In this document: positions 56,040 to 64,000 of the stretch, in pieces
Layout: each line of letters starts with the position of its first letter
Position numbering within the stretch: position 1 is the stretch's first letter
Source: Spirochaetes bacterium GWE1_32_154
Lineage (GTDB): Bacteria; Spirochaetota; GWE2-31-10
Assembly: GCA_001829315.1 (NCBI GenBank)
Contig: MIAY01000034.1
Coordinates: 1-64,000 of the forward strand
DNA: 64,000 nucleotides
Reading direction: 5' to 3'
Position numbers and translations under genes: made by a program
The notes under the pieces: model-generated
Told to the model about the DNA's origin: nothing
The model's database searches: none
The model's input: only the letters and a program-made list of their open reading frames with translations

Positions 56040-57818
56040 TTATTCAATACCCATAATCTCTATATCACCATTTCTGCTTCCTGCAAATAATTTATTATCG
56101 AAATAGTGGATTTTTGTAACAGGTGAAACCAATGTTGTGTTTAGTTTTTTTGTTATACTAAGATCTTTTTTGTTGATAATGTATATTGTCGCCAGAGAGT
56201 CAGTTATTGCGATTGATTCCGGAAGTAAAGTAAAAACGCCTTGATTGATAGCATTACGTTTGTTATTTGCAATCAGAATACTGTGTATTACACTGAAATC
56301 TTTTGGATGTATAGAATAGAATGTTCCGTTTTCATCTGTTGTATAGATAACTCCATTTTCAATAACCGGTTGTGATGTTATAATAAAAGGCATACGCGTT
56401 TTTATCAGAATCTTTCCTGACATATCAAGTTTATACATATTTCCCTGAAGATCTGTGGTGATAATGGTATTTTCATGGAGAATTGCTTTGAAAACTGACC
56501 GGTCAGACAGTTGATATTTCCATTGTGGTTTACCATCCCGTGAAAATAAACCTATAGTTTTATCGGCAATTGAAGTGATAATGAAATTATTATCTGAAAC
56601 TATCGGGGAAAGTGGTTCTGTAATGGTAATAAACGGTTTTGATTCAACAGTTTTCTTTTGAAAATTAAAAAGATAAATTCCCTTATTTAAAGGTAAATAA
56701 ACATCAGATTCAATAACAGAAATGGTATTACCAAAAAGTATCGCGCCATCCATGATAATTTGTGAGGTTTCATTACCATTTTTCATGTTGAGTGTAATAA
56801 ACTTTTTATCCGTTGAAGAAATAAAAAGTGAATTGTTGAATATCACCGGTAATGACATAAAGCGGATGCCTGTTGTATTACCGTATATTTTCTTCCATAT
56901 TGTAGAACCATTTGTATCAAGCATTGTAATGTGAGATTCAGATTGAGCAATTATTGTATTTTGATACGGTATAAAACCAAGAATTGCATTGTTTTTTTCG
57001 TTGCTGCCGTTTTTTATGATTTTTCTAAAAGGTGATTTTTCTGAAATGGGACTATTCTGTATATTTGTTTTGGGAATTTCAGCAATTTTTATCATACTAT
57101 CGGTTATAAACCCATTTAAATCTGCTTTTATCACTTCACCGGCGTGTATTCGTATTATATCGCGGGATATTTTATGGGTGATTGACAGAACACCTTCTGT
57201 AAGTGTGACCGTTGAGAGAGAGGGCGCTTTATGATTAACTTCAAATTGTGTTCCGATTACTTCAATAATTAAGAGAGGTGTATTAACATAAAATGGTATG
57301 TTATTTTTCTTATGTATTTGAAAAGTTGCCGTTCCTTTTTCAACTGCAACCTTGTAATGACCGGTTTTCGTTTCTATTGAGTCTATACGAATCTCTGTTT
57401 CATTGTTTATTGTAATAATTCCTCTTTCGTTGAGGTCTAATGAACATTCTGATATTTTGCCGGTGAAAATTATATCGTCTTTTTTGATAGAGGTTGTGGA
57501 TGAAATCAATCGGGTATTATTTTCTCTGACATAATATACCTGATTATTAATTGATGAAATTGATACCGGATTATTCACCAAAGATATTTTCTGATAGATA
57601 AAAGTGACTATAAAAAACAATAATGATACTGAAATAATTGCCGGAATTGTTCGAAATATGAAGTGAAAGTGGCTGTATGTATCGGTTTTTTTATAAGCAC
57701 CATTACGGATTCTGGATAAAAAAGTGTAATCTGTCTTTTCTGATGGATTTTCACTACTTTTTCCGGTGATATATTTTTCAAAATCGTTTTCAGATATATT
57801 TTCATACCATTTTTTCAT
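56040..57818 (-). CDS. FecR-domain protein fused to a PQQ-like beta-propeller
   Basis: The first about 50 residues are cytoplasmic, followed by a transmembrane helix (about 56-78), a FecR domain (TGHYKVAVEKGTATFQIHKK, VIGTQFEVNHKAPSLSTVTL, TEGVLSITHK) and then roughly 350 residues of beta-propeller repeats (GSTIWKKIYG, KPQWKYQLSDRSV, ENGVIYTTDENGTFYSIHP). FecR proteins usually regulate a linked ECF sigma factor. Here the sigma gene lies 8 bases upstream, and the propeller would be the envelope sensor. ATG 57818 follows AGGGG. Confidence 0.8.
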   Translation of the reverse strand: MKKWYENISENDFEKYITGKSSENPSEKTDYTFLSRIRNGAYKKTDTYSHFHFIFRTIPAIISVSLLFFIVTFIYQKISLVNNPVSISSINNQVYYVRENNTRLISSTTSIKKDDIIFTGKISECSLDLNERGIITINNETEIRIDSIETKTGHYKVAVEKGTATFQIHKKNNIPFYVNTPLLIIEVIGTQFEVNHKAPSLSTVTLTEGVLSITHKISRDIIRIHAGEVIKADLNGFITDSMIKIAEIPKTNIQNSPISEKSPFRKIIKNGSNEKNNAILGFIPYQNTIIAQSESHITMLDTNGSTIWKKIYGNTTGIRFMSLPVIFNNSLFISSTDKKFITLNMKNGNETSQIIMDGAILFGNTISVIESDVYLPLNKGIYLFNFQKKTVESKPFITITEPLSPIVSDNNFIITSIADKTIGLFSRDGKPQWKYQLSDRSVFKAILHENTIITTDLQGNMYKLDMSGKILIKTRMPFIITSQPVIENGVIYTTDENGTFYSIHPKDFSVIHSILIANNKRNAINQGVFTLLPESIAITDSLATIYIINKKDLSITKKLNTTLVSPVTKIHYFDNKLFAGSRNGDIEIMGIE

Positions 57819-57826
57819 ATTCACCC

Positions 57827-58399
57827 CTATCGCTCCATTATGGATTTTATTTCTTTCTTTAATGTGTTTCTTGCTCTATATAAAAGCCCTTCAGTTTCAC
57901 GCTCATTTTTCATTATAATGGTACTGATTTCCAGTACAGATTTTTTTTCAATATATTTTAATGTCAGAACCTGTTTGTACATATCTTTAAGATTTTCCAT
58001 GGCACAATTAAACGCCAGCTCCTTTTCCTGTTCAATAACAATTCCGGGTGAAGTATCTTCCTGATATTCTGTATGGGTCATTATCAGCATGTTATTTATT
58101 TTCTCATCACGGATATTTTTTCTGACAAAATCAATATACCGTCTGTGAGCTATTTTTATAAGCCATGACCGTATATTGGTGTTATTTTTGAGAGTTCCCA
58201 CAGAGCTCAATGCAGAGTGAAATGTTTCACTGAATATATCTTCTGCAAGTTCTTTATTACCGCGGGTTTTTAAAAAGATGAAGCGAAATATATTCGATTT
58301 ATAATCAATGTATAATTTCTCAAGCATGGCAGTATCCCCGTTTTTTAACTTTTCAAAATCATCGTTACTCCAGCCGATTATTGCCATTAAAATAAACAT
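57827..58399 (-). CDS. ECF-family RNA polymerase sigma factor
   Basis: Sigma-70 region 2 is visible (LYIDYKSNIFRFIFLKTRG, AEDIFSETFHSAL, SWLIKIAHRRYIDFVRK) as is region 4 (MYKQVLTLKYIEKKSVLEIS, RNTLKKEI). About 190 residues. The ATG at 58399 lies nine bases after GGAG; an upstream ATG at 58414 overlaps that site. With the FecR-propeller gene it forms a sigma/anti-sigma pair. Its target promoters are unknown; candidates are its own operon and the surface lipoprotein upstream. Confidence 0.87.
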   Translation of the reverse strand: MFILMAIIGWSNDDFEKLKNGDTAMLEKLYIDYKSNIFRFIFLKTRGNKELAEDIFSETFHSALSSVGTLKNNTNIRSWLIKIAHRRYIDFVRKNIRDEKINNMLIMTHTEYQEDTSPGIVIEQEKELAFNCAMENLKDMYKQVLTLKYIEKKSVLEISTIIMKNERETEGLLYRARNTLKKEIKSIMER

Positions 58400-58583
58400 T
58401 ACTGATGTCTCCATTTTAATATCGTTTTGTTTTGTTATATCACACGAAAAAACATTTTTAATACGATTTTTACAATAACAGGAATATACTCAAAAAGCAA
58501 TCTATAGTTAAATGTCTTAAAATATGCACGGTGAGGGTAAGTGAAGATCGTTCGAAATAGGTTTATACCGGAAAGATTGACAT

Positions 58584-60407
58584 TTACTGATAGTACTCAA
58601 TTGCTCCCGGGTCGCTTTGGGGTCTATCATCAGAATCCCCGTCAAAAATTCTTTGTTTTCTAAAATAGTCATATATATATTGTTTATCATTAGTCCCTTT
58701 ATCGATAATTTCAGAAGCACTAACCGGTGTGTAATCTTTAGCCGTTACCGGTGCCATGAGTGAAAATATCTGACTTTTTCCTGCAAAATTAGTAAATGAT
58801 GAATTATTCTGTCCATCATCATCAACAGACTGATAACTGATAGAATTGGGGAAATAGAAAACATTGTTAAAAACAACATTGTTTCCCGATTCGATACCGA
58901 ATTGATTATAAAAAATAACACCGGTTACAATACTATTCTCATCATTAACTGATGTGCAGGAAAATGTATTATGATAGATTTGTATGTTTGATGGGGAATT
59001 TAAAACAATACCGTTATTCGATATTGTAATGGCTGTTTTTATTGTTGAAAGTGAGTAGTCTCCGATATTATTTCTTACGGTTATATTTTTACCATTGATA
59101 CTTATAAGATTGTTTGTATAACTTCTGCTTACGATATGATTATTTTCAATCAGACAGTTTTGAATTATTTCATACGATGTATTATCGCCGGGTGAAAGAG
59201 TTATAATATTTCGTGCATTGGATGTTATCACATTATCCGATATTATAATATGAGATGAAATCCGCTGGTCGTTGCTGAATTGTGTTGTTTTAATCGATGT
59301 ATTTGCAAAAATTGCTAATGTACCATTATTAGCACCTGATGAATTAATTATATTATGCTGAATTAAACCTTTGTTAAGATAAGTAAATACAATCTCAGCA
59401 GCATTATTGTCATCTGAAATGGTATTTCCAATAAGACTTATATAATTACCGCCACAATATAATTCAAACGAATTATTAAAGTGGTTAAAAGTACATTCTG
59501 CAATTGTTATCATTTCATGGGGAGGTGTTTTAAAATAGTCTGTTGTATCGGTAGAAAAGAATAATTCTCCCTGTTGATTATTGAAATCAAGTCGGTATAA
59601 AAGAAGTTCTTTAATGTTCAGTCCGCTGTCAAAAACTCTACCTGTTGTTTTTTGAAATTGAAGGTCAGCTATTCGCCAATCTTTTGTTGCGTTATTCATT
59701 GAAGTGAAATAAAAAAGATACCCTGTATTACTTGAGATTATTAACGGTTTTTCGCCACTGCCGTATGCACCGATATGTCCCGGTCCTTCACTATCGAGTG
59801 AAAACTGTGACGAAGAGGTAAATGTTTTTCCCCGATGAAAAAGTATTCTTTTTCCTTTTTGGATATAAGGGAAGGCTGCATCAAAACTGTTTGTAACTAT
59901 GTTAATTGAACCGGGCGGGGATTCTGAGAAATCGCCATCGGGATCAAAGCATATTGTATTGTCACCGGAAAATACAATATCAGGGTTAGTCACCGTGATA
60001 ATTTTTTCTGAATTGATCGTTGTTCCATCCGGTTGTATTGCTTTAACCGTTACGTGATAAACACCCGGATTGTCAAATATATGAACAGCAAGCGGCCCGT
60101 AACTGCTATTTCTGCTTTGTGCGGTACTCGTAAAAACACCTGAATTAACATCATCAAAATCCCATAAAATACTGTAATTTTCAAATGCCGGATTATAGAA
60201 ATTCTCACGATCTTCGCTTGTATCCGGTGTGATTTCTTTTATTCCAAAAAATACAGAAAGAGGAGCAACACCGGTATCGGTATTAGTGTCTATCGTAAAG
60301 TTTTTATATGATGAGAGATCTACTCTCGGTAGAATACCCGAACATGATGATAATAGAAAAAATGTCAGTGAGTAGAAGATTGCCGTTTTTTTTATATAAT
60401 AGTGCAA
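58584..60407 (-). CDS. Surface lipoprotein with PKD domain and right-handed beta-helix
   Basis: A lipobox (FLLSSC) precedes a PKD domain (TGVAPLSVFFG, ILWDFDDVNSG, HIFDNPGVYHVTVKA). A long parallel beta-helix rich in Asn, Ile and Ser follows (HIIISDNVITSNARNI, NGIVLNSPSNIQIYHNTFSC). The ending DSDDRPQSDPGAIEYY is the tail common to right-handed parallel-beta-helix proteins. It is probably a surface polysaccharide-binding protein or lyase; no catalytic residues can be assigned. It lies upstream of the ECF sigma gene. Confidence 0.75.
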   Translation of the reverse strand: MHYYIKKTAIFYSLTFFLLSSCSGILPRVDLSSYKNFTIDTNTDTGVAPLSVFFGIKEITPDTSEDRENFYNPAFENYSILWDFDDVNSGVFTSTAQSRNSSYGPLAVHIFDNPGVYHVTVKAIQPDGTTINSEKIITVTNPDIVFSGDNTICFDPDGDFSESPPGSINIVTNSFDAAFPYIQKGKRILFHRGKTFTSSSQFSLDSEGPGHIGAYGSGEKPLIISSNTGYLFYFTSMNNATKDWRIADLQFQKTTGRVFDSGLNIKELLLYRLDFNNQQGELFFSTDTTDYFKTPPHEMITIAECTFNHFNNSFELYCGGNYISLIGNTISDDNNAAEIVFTYLNKGLIQHNIINSSGANNGTLAIFANTSIKTTQFSNDQRISSHIIISDNVITSNARNIITLSPGDNTSYEIIQNCLIENNHIVSRSYTNNLISINGKNITVRNNIGDYSLSTIKTAITISNNGIVLNSPSNIQIYHNTFSCTSVNDENSIVTGVIFYNQFGIESGNNVVFNNVFYFPNSISYQSVDDDGQNNSSFTNFAGKSQIFSLMAPVTAKDYTPVSASEIIDKGTNDKQYIYDYFRKQRIFDGDSDDRPQSDPGAIEYYQ

Positions 60408-60479
60408 AGAATATAACCCCCGCTAATACATCATAAAAAATAATAACAAAATCCGGATTTAAAACCATTTTCATCAGCA

Positions 60480-61022
60480 TCAATAAATGGTTGTAATGAA
60501 ACTTTTTTTTGTTCTTTTTTTAAGTATTTTAAAAGGAAAAAATCTCGGAACATTTTTTAAATATTCTTCGTAAGATTTTCCAAATCTTATAATTAGTTCC
60601 GGCTCTTCAATGAATTTAGCGTTAAAATATAAAATTATTGTATAAAGTGCAGTTATAATAAAAAGGGAAATTGAATAGTAAACTATTGATTCTCCAAGTA
60701 AAACAATTGTCCCGCCTAATGCCATCAGATTTCTGACAAATTTATAGGGTCCTTTTATTACAAATTCTTTAGGAGGCAGTGTTGGATTTGGAGTCCCTTT
60801 ACCAAATTTCTTAAACAGAAATATTGTATACAATATTAAACTCAAACCACATAAACCAATAAATATACCTGCAATTAAGAAATAAACATTTGTTGTAATA
60901 ATATAATTTTGTTTTAAAAAATATGTATCACATAATTTTGCTACCAATGGTGAAATTACTAAAATTGCTGTCGGAACAATTATATACGTCATAATTTCAA
61001 CTATTTTATCCTTTTTTGTCAT
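60480..61022 (-). CDS. Isoprenylcysteine-methyltransferase-like membrane protein
   Basis: 180 residues with about five transmembrane helices and the ICMT/PEMT signature in the second half: GPYKFVRNLMALGGTIVLLG then EEPELIIRFGKSYEEYLKNVPRF. These enzymes use S-adenosylmethionine to methylate lipids or lipid-like thiols. The bacterial substrate is unknown. The gene is isolated; a MITE copy with a large insert lies just upstream. Confidence 0.82.
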   Translation of the reverse strand: MTKKDKIVEIMTYIIVPTAILVISPLVAKLCDTYFLKQNYIITTNVYFLIAGIFIGLCGLSLILYTIFLFKKFGKGTPNPTLPPKEFVIKGPYKFVRNLMALGGTIVLLGESIVYYSISLFIITALYTIILYFNAKFIEEPELIIRFGKSYEEYLKNVPRFFPFKILKKRTKKSFITTIY

Positions 61023-61069
61023 ATCATAATCTCCACAATTTAATTAAGATAAATACTCAGGAAAATACT

Positions 61070-61225
61070 GAGCCTCTTGCAAAAATACTTTTTTTATCTC
61101 GAATTTTTGCATGAGGCTACCCTGGCTGCATGGTCGAGCAGCTGTACTCAGCGACCAGACTCTAACTCAATTATATTGCGTATGGCGGGAGCAAAAACAA
61201 TGTACTCATTTTTTGCAACAGCTTC
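61070..61225 (-). repeat. MITE-like element, long copy with GC-richer insert
   Basis: 156 bp, ends GAGCCTCTTGC and GCAACAGCTTC, perfect TACT duplication on both sides. A roughly 39-base GC-richer insert (about 61120-61158) separates the first and central hairpins. With short flanks it fills the roughly 300-bp gap between two minus-strand genes. Confidence 0.85.
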
Positions 61226-61331
61226 TACTTTAAACGATTTTATTTACAAAATCAAACAAGAAAAAATAAAAGTTTAAAAAAATACTTCTTGCTATTGATT
61301 TGCGATATTTTATAATAATAAACTGATTTCA

Positions 61332-63710
61332 TTATAACTTATACTTTCCTTTAAGAATAATTTCTTTCAGAAAGTCCTTCTTTTTTAAGACCGGATAACT
61401 TGTTTTCTTCATCTTTGCAAACTTCAATTCACCAATCAGATCTTTATATGAAGATTTTGTTTTAGTCACCGTCAGTTCTTTATCATTACAGAAATACTGT
61501 GAATTAACCGTTTTCAATGTGTAAACGCTGTCACTTTCCGCATCAAATTGTGATGAATACTCATTACCCGAATCATCGGTAAAAATAAATGTAATCTGTT
61601 TAGTGCCGAGTTCTTTCGTTTGAATTGAATATGTTCCATTGGTATGAACAAAATAAATAAAACCGTTGCCGGCTTTTTGAACAACCGATGTTTTTCCCAT
61701 TTTCACAGGAAATTTTGGTTTAACCGTTATTCTGTTTTCTAAAAGTTCAGGTTTGATGCCTGCATAATTCTGGTAAAAAACACGGGCAAATTCTGCAACG
61801 CTCCAGGCCTGACTGTATGTTCCGGTTAGTTTTACCTTGCCGTTTTTTCCCGGGATAGCATCCATATTTTCAGACATAGAACCAATACAACCTTGATTTA
61901 AAATCTGATCTGCTAAATTAAGGGTGAAATCAAAAGCAAAATCCTGGTAACTATACTCAGTCATTGCGTTAACCGAAAGTCCCGCATTCCAGCCCCAAAT
62001 CGTACCGTTGTGATATGCAGCATCTTTATTATACATACCGTTTTCATGAAACGGATGAAAATACGGGTCGTTTTCATCAAGACTTAATACACCATATTCA
62101 AGTTGCAATTTAGGTATCGCATTTTTAAGTATTAATGCACCGTTTTCATCAGGTATAAATCGTGAAAATGGAACGGTAATTGCCATGAACTGATTCGGCC
62201 GAATTCTTTTATCCGCTTTGCCTTCCTTGGTTATTCTGTCAAAAAGCATTGAGCCCTTTTTATTCCAGAATTTTTCAAGAAATACCGTTTTAACCTTTTC
62301 AGCTTTTTCAAACCACTCGGTAGCCAGGTCATTGTGTCCGGTTATCTGCGCAAGTTTTGCGGATGCGTATAATTGGTTAAACCATAACGCCTGTATTTCT
62401 ACAGCCCGGTTTCCCCGAGGTGACCATGGCTGCGTACCGGCGATTTTTGCATCCATCCACGTATCGGCATCAGCGTGGGTTAACATCCCGTATTCATCAA
62501 CAAAATATTTTTCCGCCCCTTCAATTGCAAGTTTTGCAACATCAAACATCGCTTTTGCATATTCAGTATCATTCGTATATTGCAAATATTCGTATGCCTC
62601 ACGAATCATCCAGGGAGTTCCATCTGTAGTATTGTAAATAATGCTTTTATCCATAACCCGGTTTGGTATGCGACCGTACATTTTTTTGTCAGCTTCTTTG
62701 TGCTGATAGTCTGAGAATGTTTTCAATATCGATTTAGCTTCATTAAATCGTCCCGTTACAATTGAAGTCCCCGGTAGAGAAATGAATGTGTCTCTTCCCC
62801 AGTTTTGCTGAAACCACGGAAACCCGGCGTAAATCCCCATTCCTGAATATTTTGTGTTAATCATCGTGTTTGCTGAAATGATTGACCAGCCGAGTGCTTT
62901 GTTGAATAATTGATTCTCGGTTTGCACATAACAGTTCGATAGCATTTCGTAGAAGAACTTTTTAGTTCTGGATGCTAATTCTGCGTATTTACCTTTATAA
63001 AGTTTTGCTTGTGCTAAAAGATTTTCTTTATTGTCACTAAAAAGAATAATCAGTTTTACTTCACCCTTACTGGTGTATTTTCCTGCATAAATCCCTGTTT
63101 TAACAAGACCTTCAGCAGGTGCGTTTTCATCTGAACTTGAAATAAGCGGAGTATACTGTGCGGTATCATATAAAACGGCACAGTACTTCATTTTATTTTT
63201 TTCATCGGTAGAAGTAAAAAGTGCTAAATTATCATTTTTGATAATTTCGGCAGAAATCATTTCTGATTTTCGCGCATTAATAATTGACGGTATGAGTGAG
63301 TACTCACTCATTACATCCCCGCTTACTGAAATCAAAACGCCATTTTCATTCTGTAGAAGCATGAATGTCGTTTTTATATTGTCAGGAAAGTTGTAGGTTA
63401 ACCCATAAGGCTGTAAAGTTGCTGTCGGCGCAACTTGTATATCAAGCAATTTTCCATTTGAATATGCACTATAGTCAGTATATGCGTTAGAATCATTTAT
63501 TTTATAATCACCGTTTCGTGAACTATACGTTTTTCCAAGATAAACCCCGTTTGTTCTGTCAGTCATAACAATTTGTCGTGAGTCACCTTTTTGAAGGGTA
63601 ACATTATAATAATCAAGTAAAACATCTATTTCCGGAATGGTTATAATGTTTTCACTAAATACGTTTATTGTCAGAATAAGTGCCAGTACAATAACAATTT
63701 TTTTTATCAT
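61332..63710 (-). CDS. Exported amylo-alpha-1,6-glucosidase/glycogen-debranching-type enzyme
   Basis: A signal peptide (MIKKIVIVLALILTINVFS) precedes an N-terminal beta domain and an (alpha/alpha)6 barrel typical of GH133/debranching glucosidases: FPWFQQNWGRDTFISLPGT, GRIPNRVMDKSIIYNTTDGT (in part), HADADTWMDAK and YHNGTIWGWNAGL. Asp of GRDTF and the acidic residues in DADTWMDA are candidate catalytic positions. Family members usually act in the cytoplasm on glycogen; export suggests an extracellular alpha-glucan or related sugar. Length is 792 residues. Confidence 0.82.
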   Translation of the reverse strand: MIKKIVIVLALILTINVFSENIITIPEIDVLLDYYNVTLQKGDSRQIVMTDRTNGVYLGKTYSSRNGDYKINDSNAYTDYSAYSNGKLLDIQVAPTATLQPYGLTYNFPDNIKTTFMLLQNENGVLISVSGDVMSEYSLIPSIINARKSEMISAEIIKNDNLALFTSTDEKNKMKYCAVLYDTAQYTPLISSSDENAPAEGLVKTGIYAGKYTSKGEVKLIILFSDNKENLLAQAKLYKGKYAELASRTKKFFYEMLSNCYVQTENQLFNKALGWSIISANTMINTKYSGMGIYAGFPWFQQNWGRDTFISLPGTSIVTGRFNEAKSILKTFSDYQHKEADKKMYGRIPNRVMDKSIIYNTTDGTPWMIREAYEYLQYTNDTEYAKAMFDVAKLAIEGAEKYFVDEYGMLTHADADTWMDAKIAGTQPWSPRGNRAVEIQALWFNQLYASAKLAQITGHNDLATEWFEKAEKVKTVFLEKFWNKKGSMLFDRITKEGKADKRIRPNQFMAITVPFSRFIPDENGALILKNAIPKLQLEYGVLSLDENDPYFHPFHENGMYNKDAAYHNGTIWGWNAGLSVNAMTEYSYQDFAFDFTLNLADQILNQGCIGSMSENMDAIPGKNGKVKLTGTYSQAWSVAEFARVFYQNYAGIKPELLENRITVKPKFPVKMGKTSVVQKAGNGFIYFVHTNGTYSIQTKELGTKQITFIFTDDSGNEYSSQFDAESDSVYTLKTVNSQYFCNDKELTVTKTKSSYKDLIGELKFAKMKKTSYPVLKKKDFLKEIILKGKYKL

Positions 63711-63907
63711 GGTGTTCTCCGTTTAAATTGAGGGGCAGTTGTGTGTCAAAAATAGTTTTTATTATATGATATATAGAAATGAATTTCAATATGTTTATTC
63801 ATATATACAAAGTGTCAAAATTTCCATTTCTTCTATTGAATTATGATAATAAACTTACTATACTTCGCAAGGGCCTCAATATTCAAATAAATATCAGGAG
63901 ATGGAAA

Positions 63908-64000
63908 ATGAAGCGATATGTTGTTAGTGCTGTTTTATTATTTTCTATTGCATGGCTATCAAACGCTGATGTGAAAAAAGAATACCTATGTGGAATAGCA
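63908..64000 (+). CDS. Start of an exported protein, cut by the window edge
   Basis: ATG 63908 follows AGGAG by seven bases. The first 31 codons encode MKRYVVSAVLLFSIAWLSNA then DVKKEYLCGIA, a signal peptide with a likely cleavage after SNA. The product cannot be identified from this fragment. Confidence 0.7.
   Translation, partial: MKRYVVSAVLLFSIAWLSNADVKKEYLCGIA

Noticed and set aside
61077..61277. 66-codon plus-strand frame
   Set aside because: It lies inside the long MITE copy and reflects its sequence, not a gene.

Overview
The window is low-GC DNA from a Gram-negative (diderm), motile, signalling-rich bacterium. It encodes lipoproteins with lipoboxes, a probable outer-membrane beta-barrel, five methyl-accepting chemotaxis proteins (MCPs), a CheA/CheY/CheW/CheR set, PilZ and GGDEF proteins, and short AT-rich spacers with strong AGGAG ribosome sites. 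The mix looks most like a spirochaete or a relative. That is inference from gene content only; no rRNA, tRNA or other phylogenetic marker lies in the window.

Layout. 0.1-9.3 kb: a YchJ/SEC-C gene with a 5' frameshift, an MCP, a STAS protein, HtrA, ammonium transporter plus PII (amt-glnK) behind a sigma-54-type promoter, ParE and a rhomboid-like membrane protein. 9.5-25.3 kb: beta-barrel protein, DEAD-box helicase, transposase remnant, coiled-coil PD-(D/E)XK protein, repeat lipoprotein, a metallophosphoesterase/nucleotide-cyclase pair, SurE, an MCP, a CAP protein, a PilZ protein, a GH13 amylase and another MCP. 25.4-29.7 kb: a four-gene cassette (small periplasmic protein, NapH-like ferredoxin, Met-rich sensor kinase, NtrC-type activator) with its own sigma-54-type promoter. 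29.7-31.3 kb: a decayed island with two restriction-modification tails, one intact toxin-antitoxin pair and a broken antitoxin. 31.3-45.2 kb: chemotaxis and two-component island. 45.3-47.3 kb: MntP and a lipoprotein. 47.4-53.0 kb: complete biotin operon bioA-F-G-C-D-B behind a promoter overlapped by a BirA-type operator. 53-64 kb: SIMPL protein, PhnA, esterase lipoprotein, ECF sigma/FecR-propeller operon, PKD/beta-helix lipoprotein, an ICMT-like methyltransferase, an exported glycogen-debranching-type glucosidase and the start of one more exported protein.

The most distinctive structure that is not a gene is a family of at least ten dispersed palindromic elements, usually about 119 bp. They have 11-bp terminal inverted repeats (GAGCCTCTTGC type), three internal hairpins, and perfect 4-bp target duplications at five full copies (TAAT, AATA, ATAA, TTTA, TACT). 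They behave as a miniature transposable element (MITE). Shortened copies and copies with internal insertions are present, and one inverted pair brackets a single gene.

How the genes connect: the chemotaxis core, MCPs, STAS proteins, GGDEF/PilZ proteins and kinases point to dense sensory control of motility. Nitrogen uptake and the ferredoxin cassette appear to depend on sigma-54. Biotin synthesis is autonomous and probably repressed by BirA. A cytoplasmic GH13 enzyme and an exported glucosidase suggest use of alpha-glucans.
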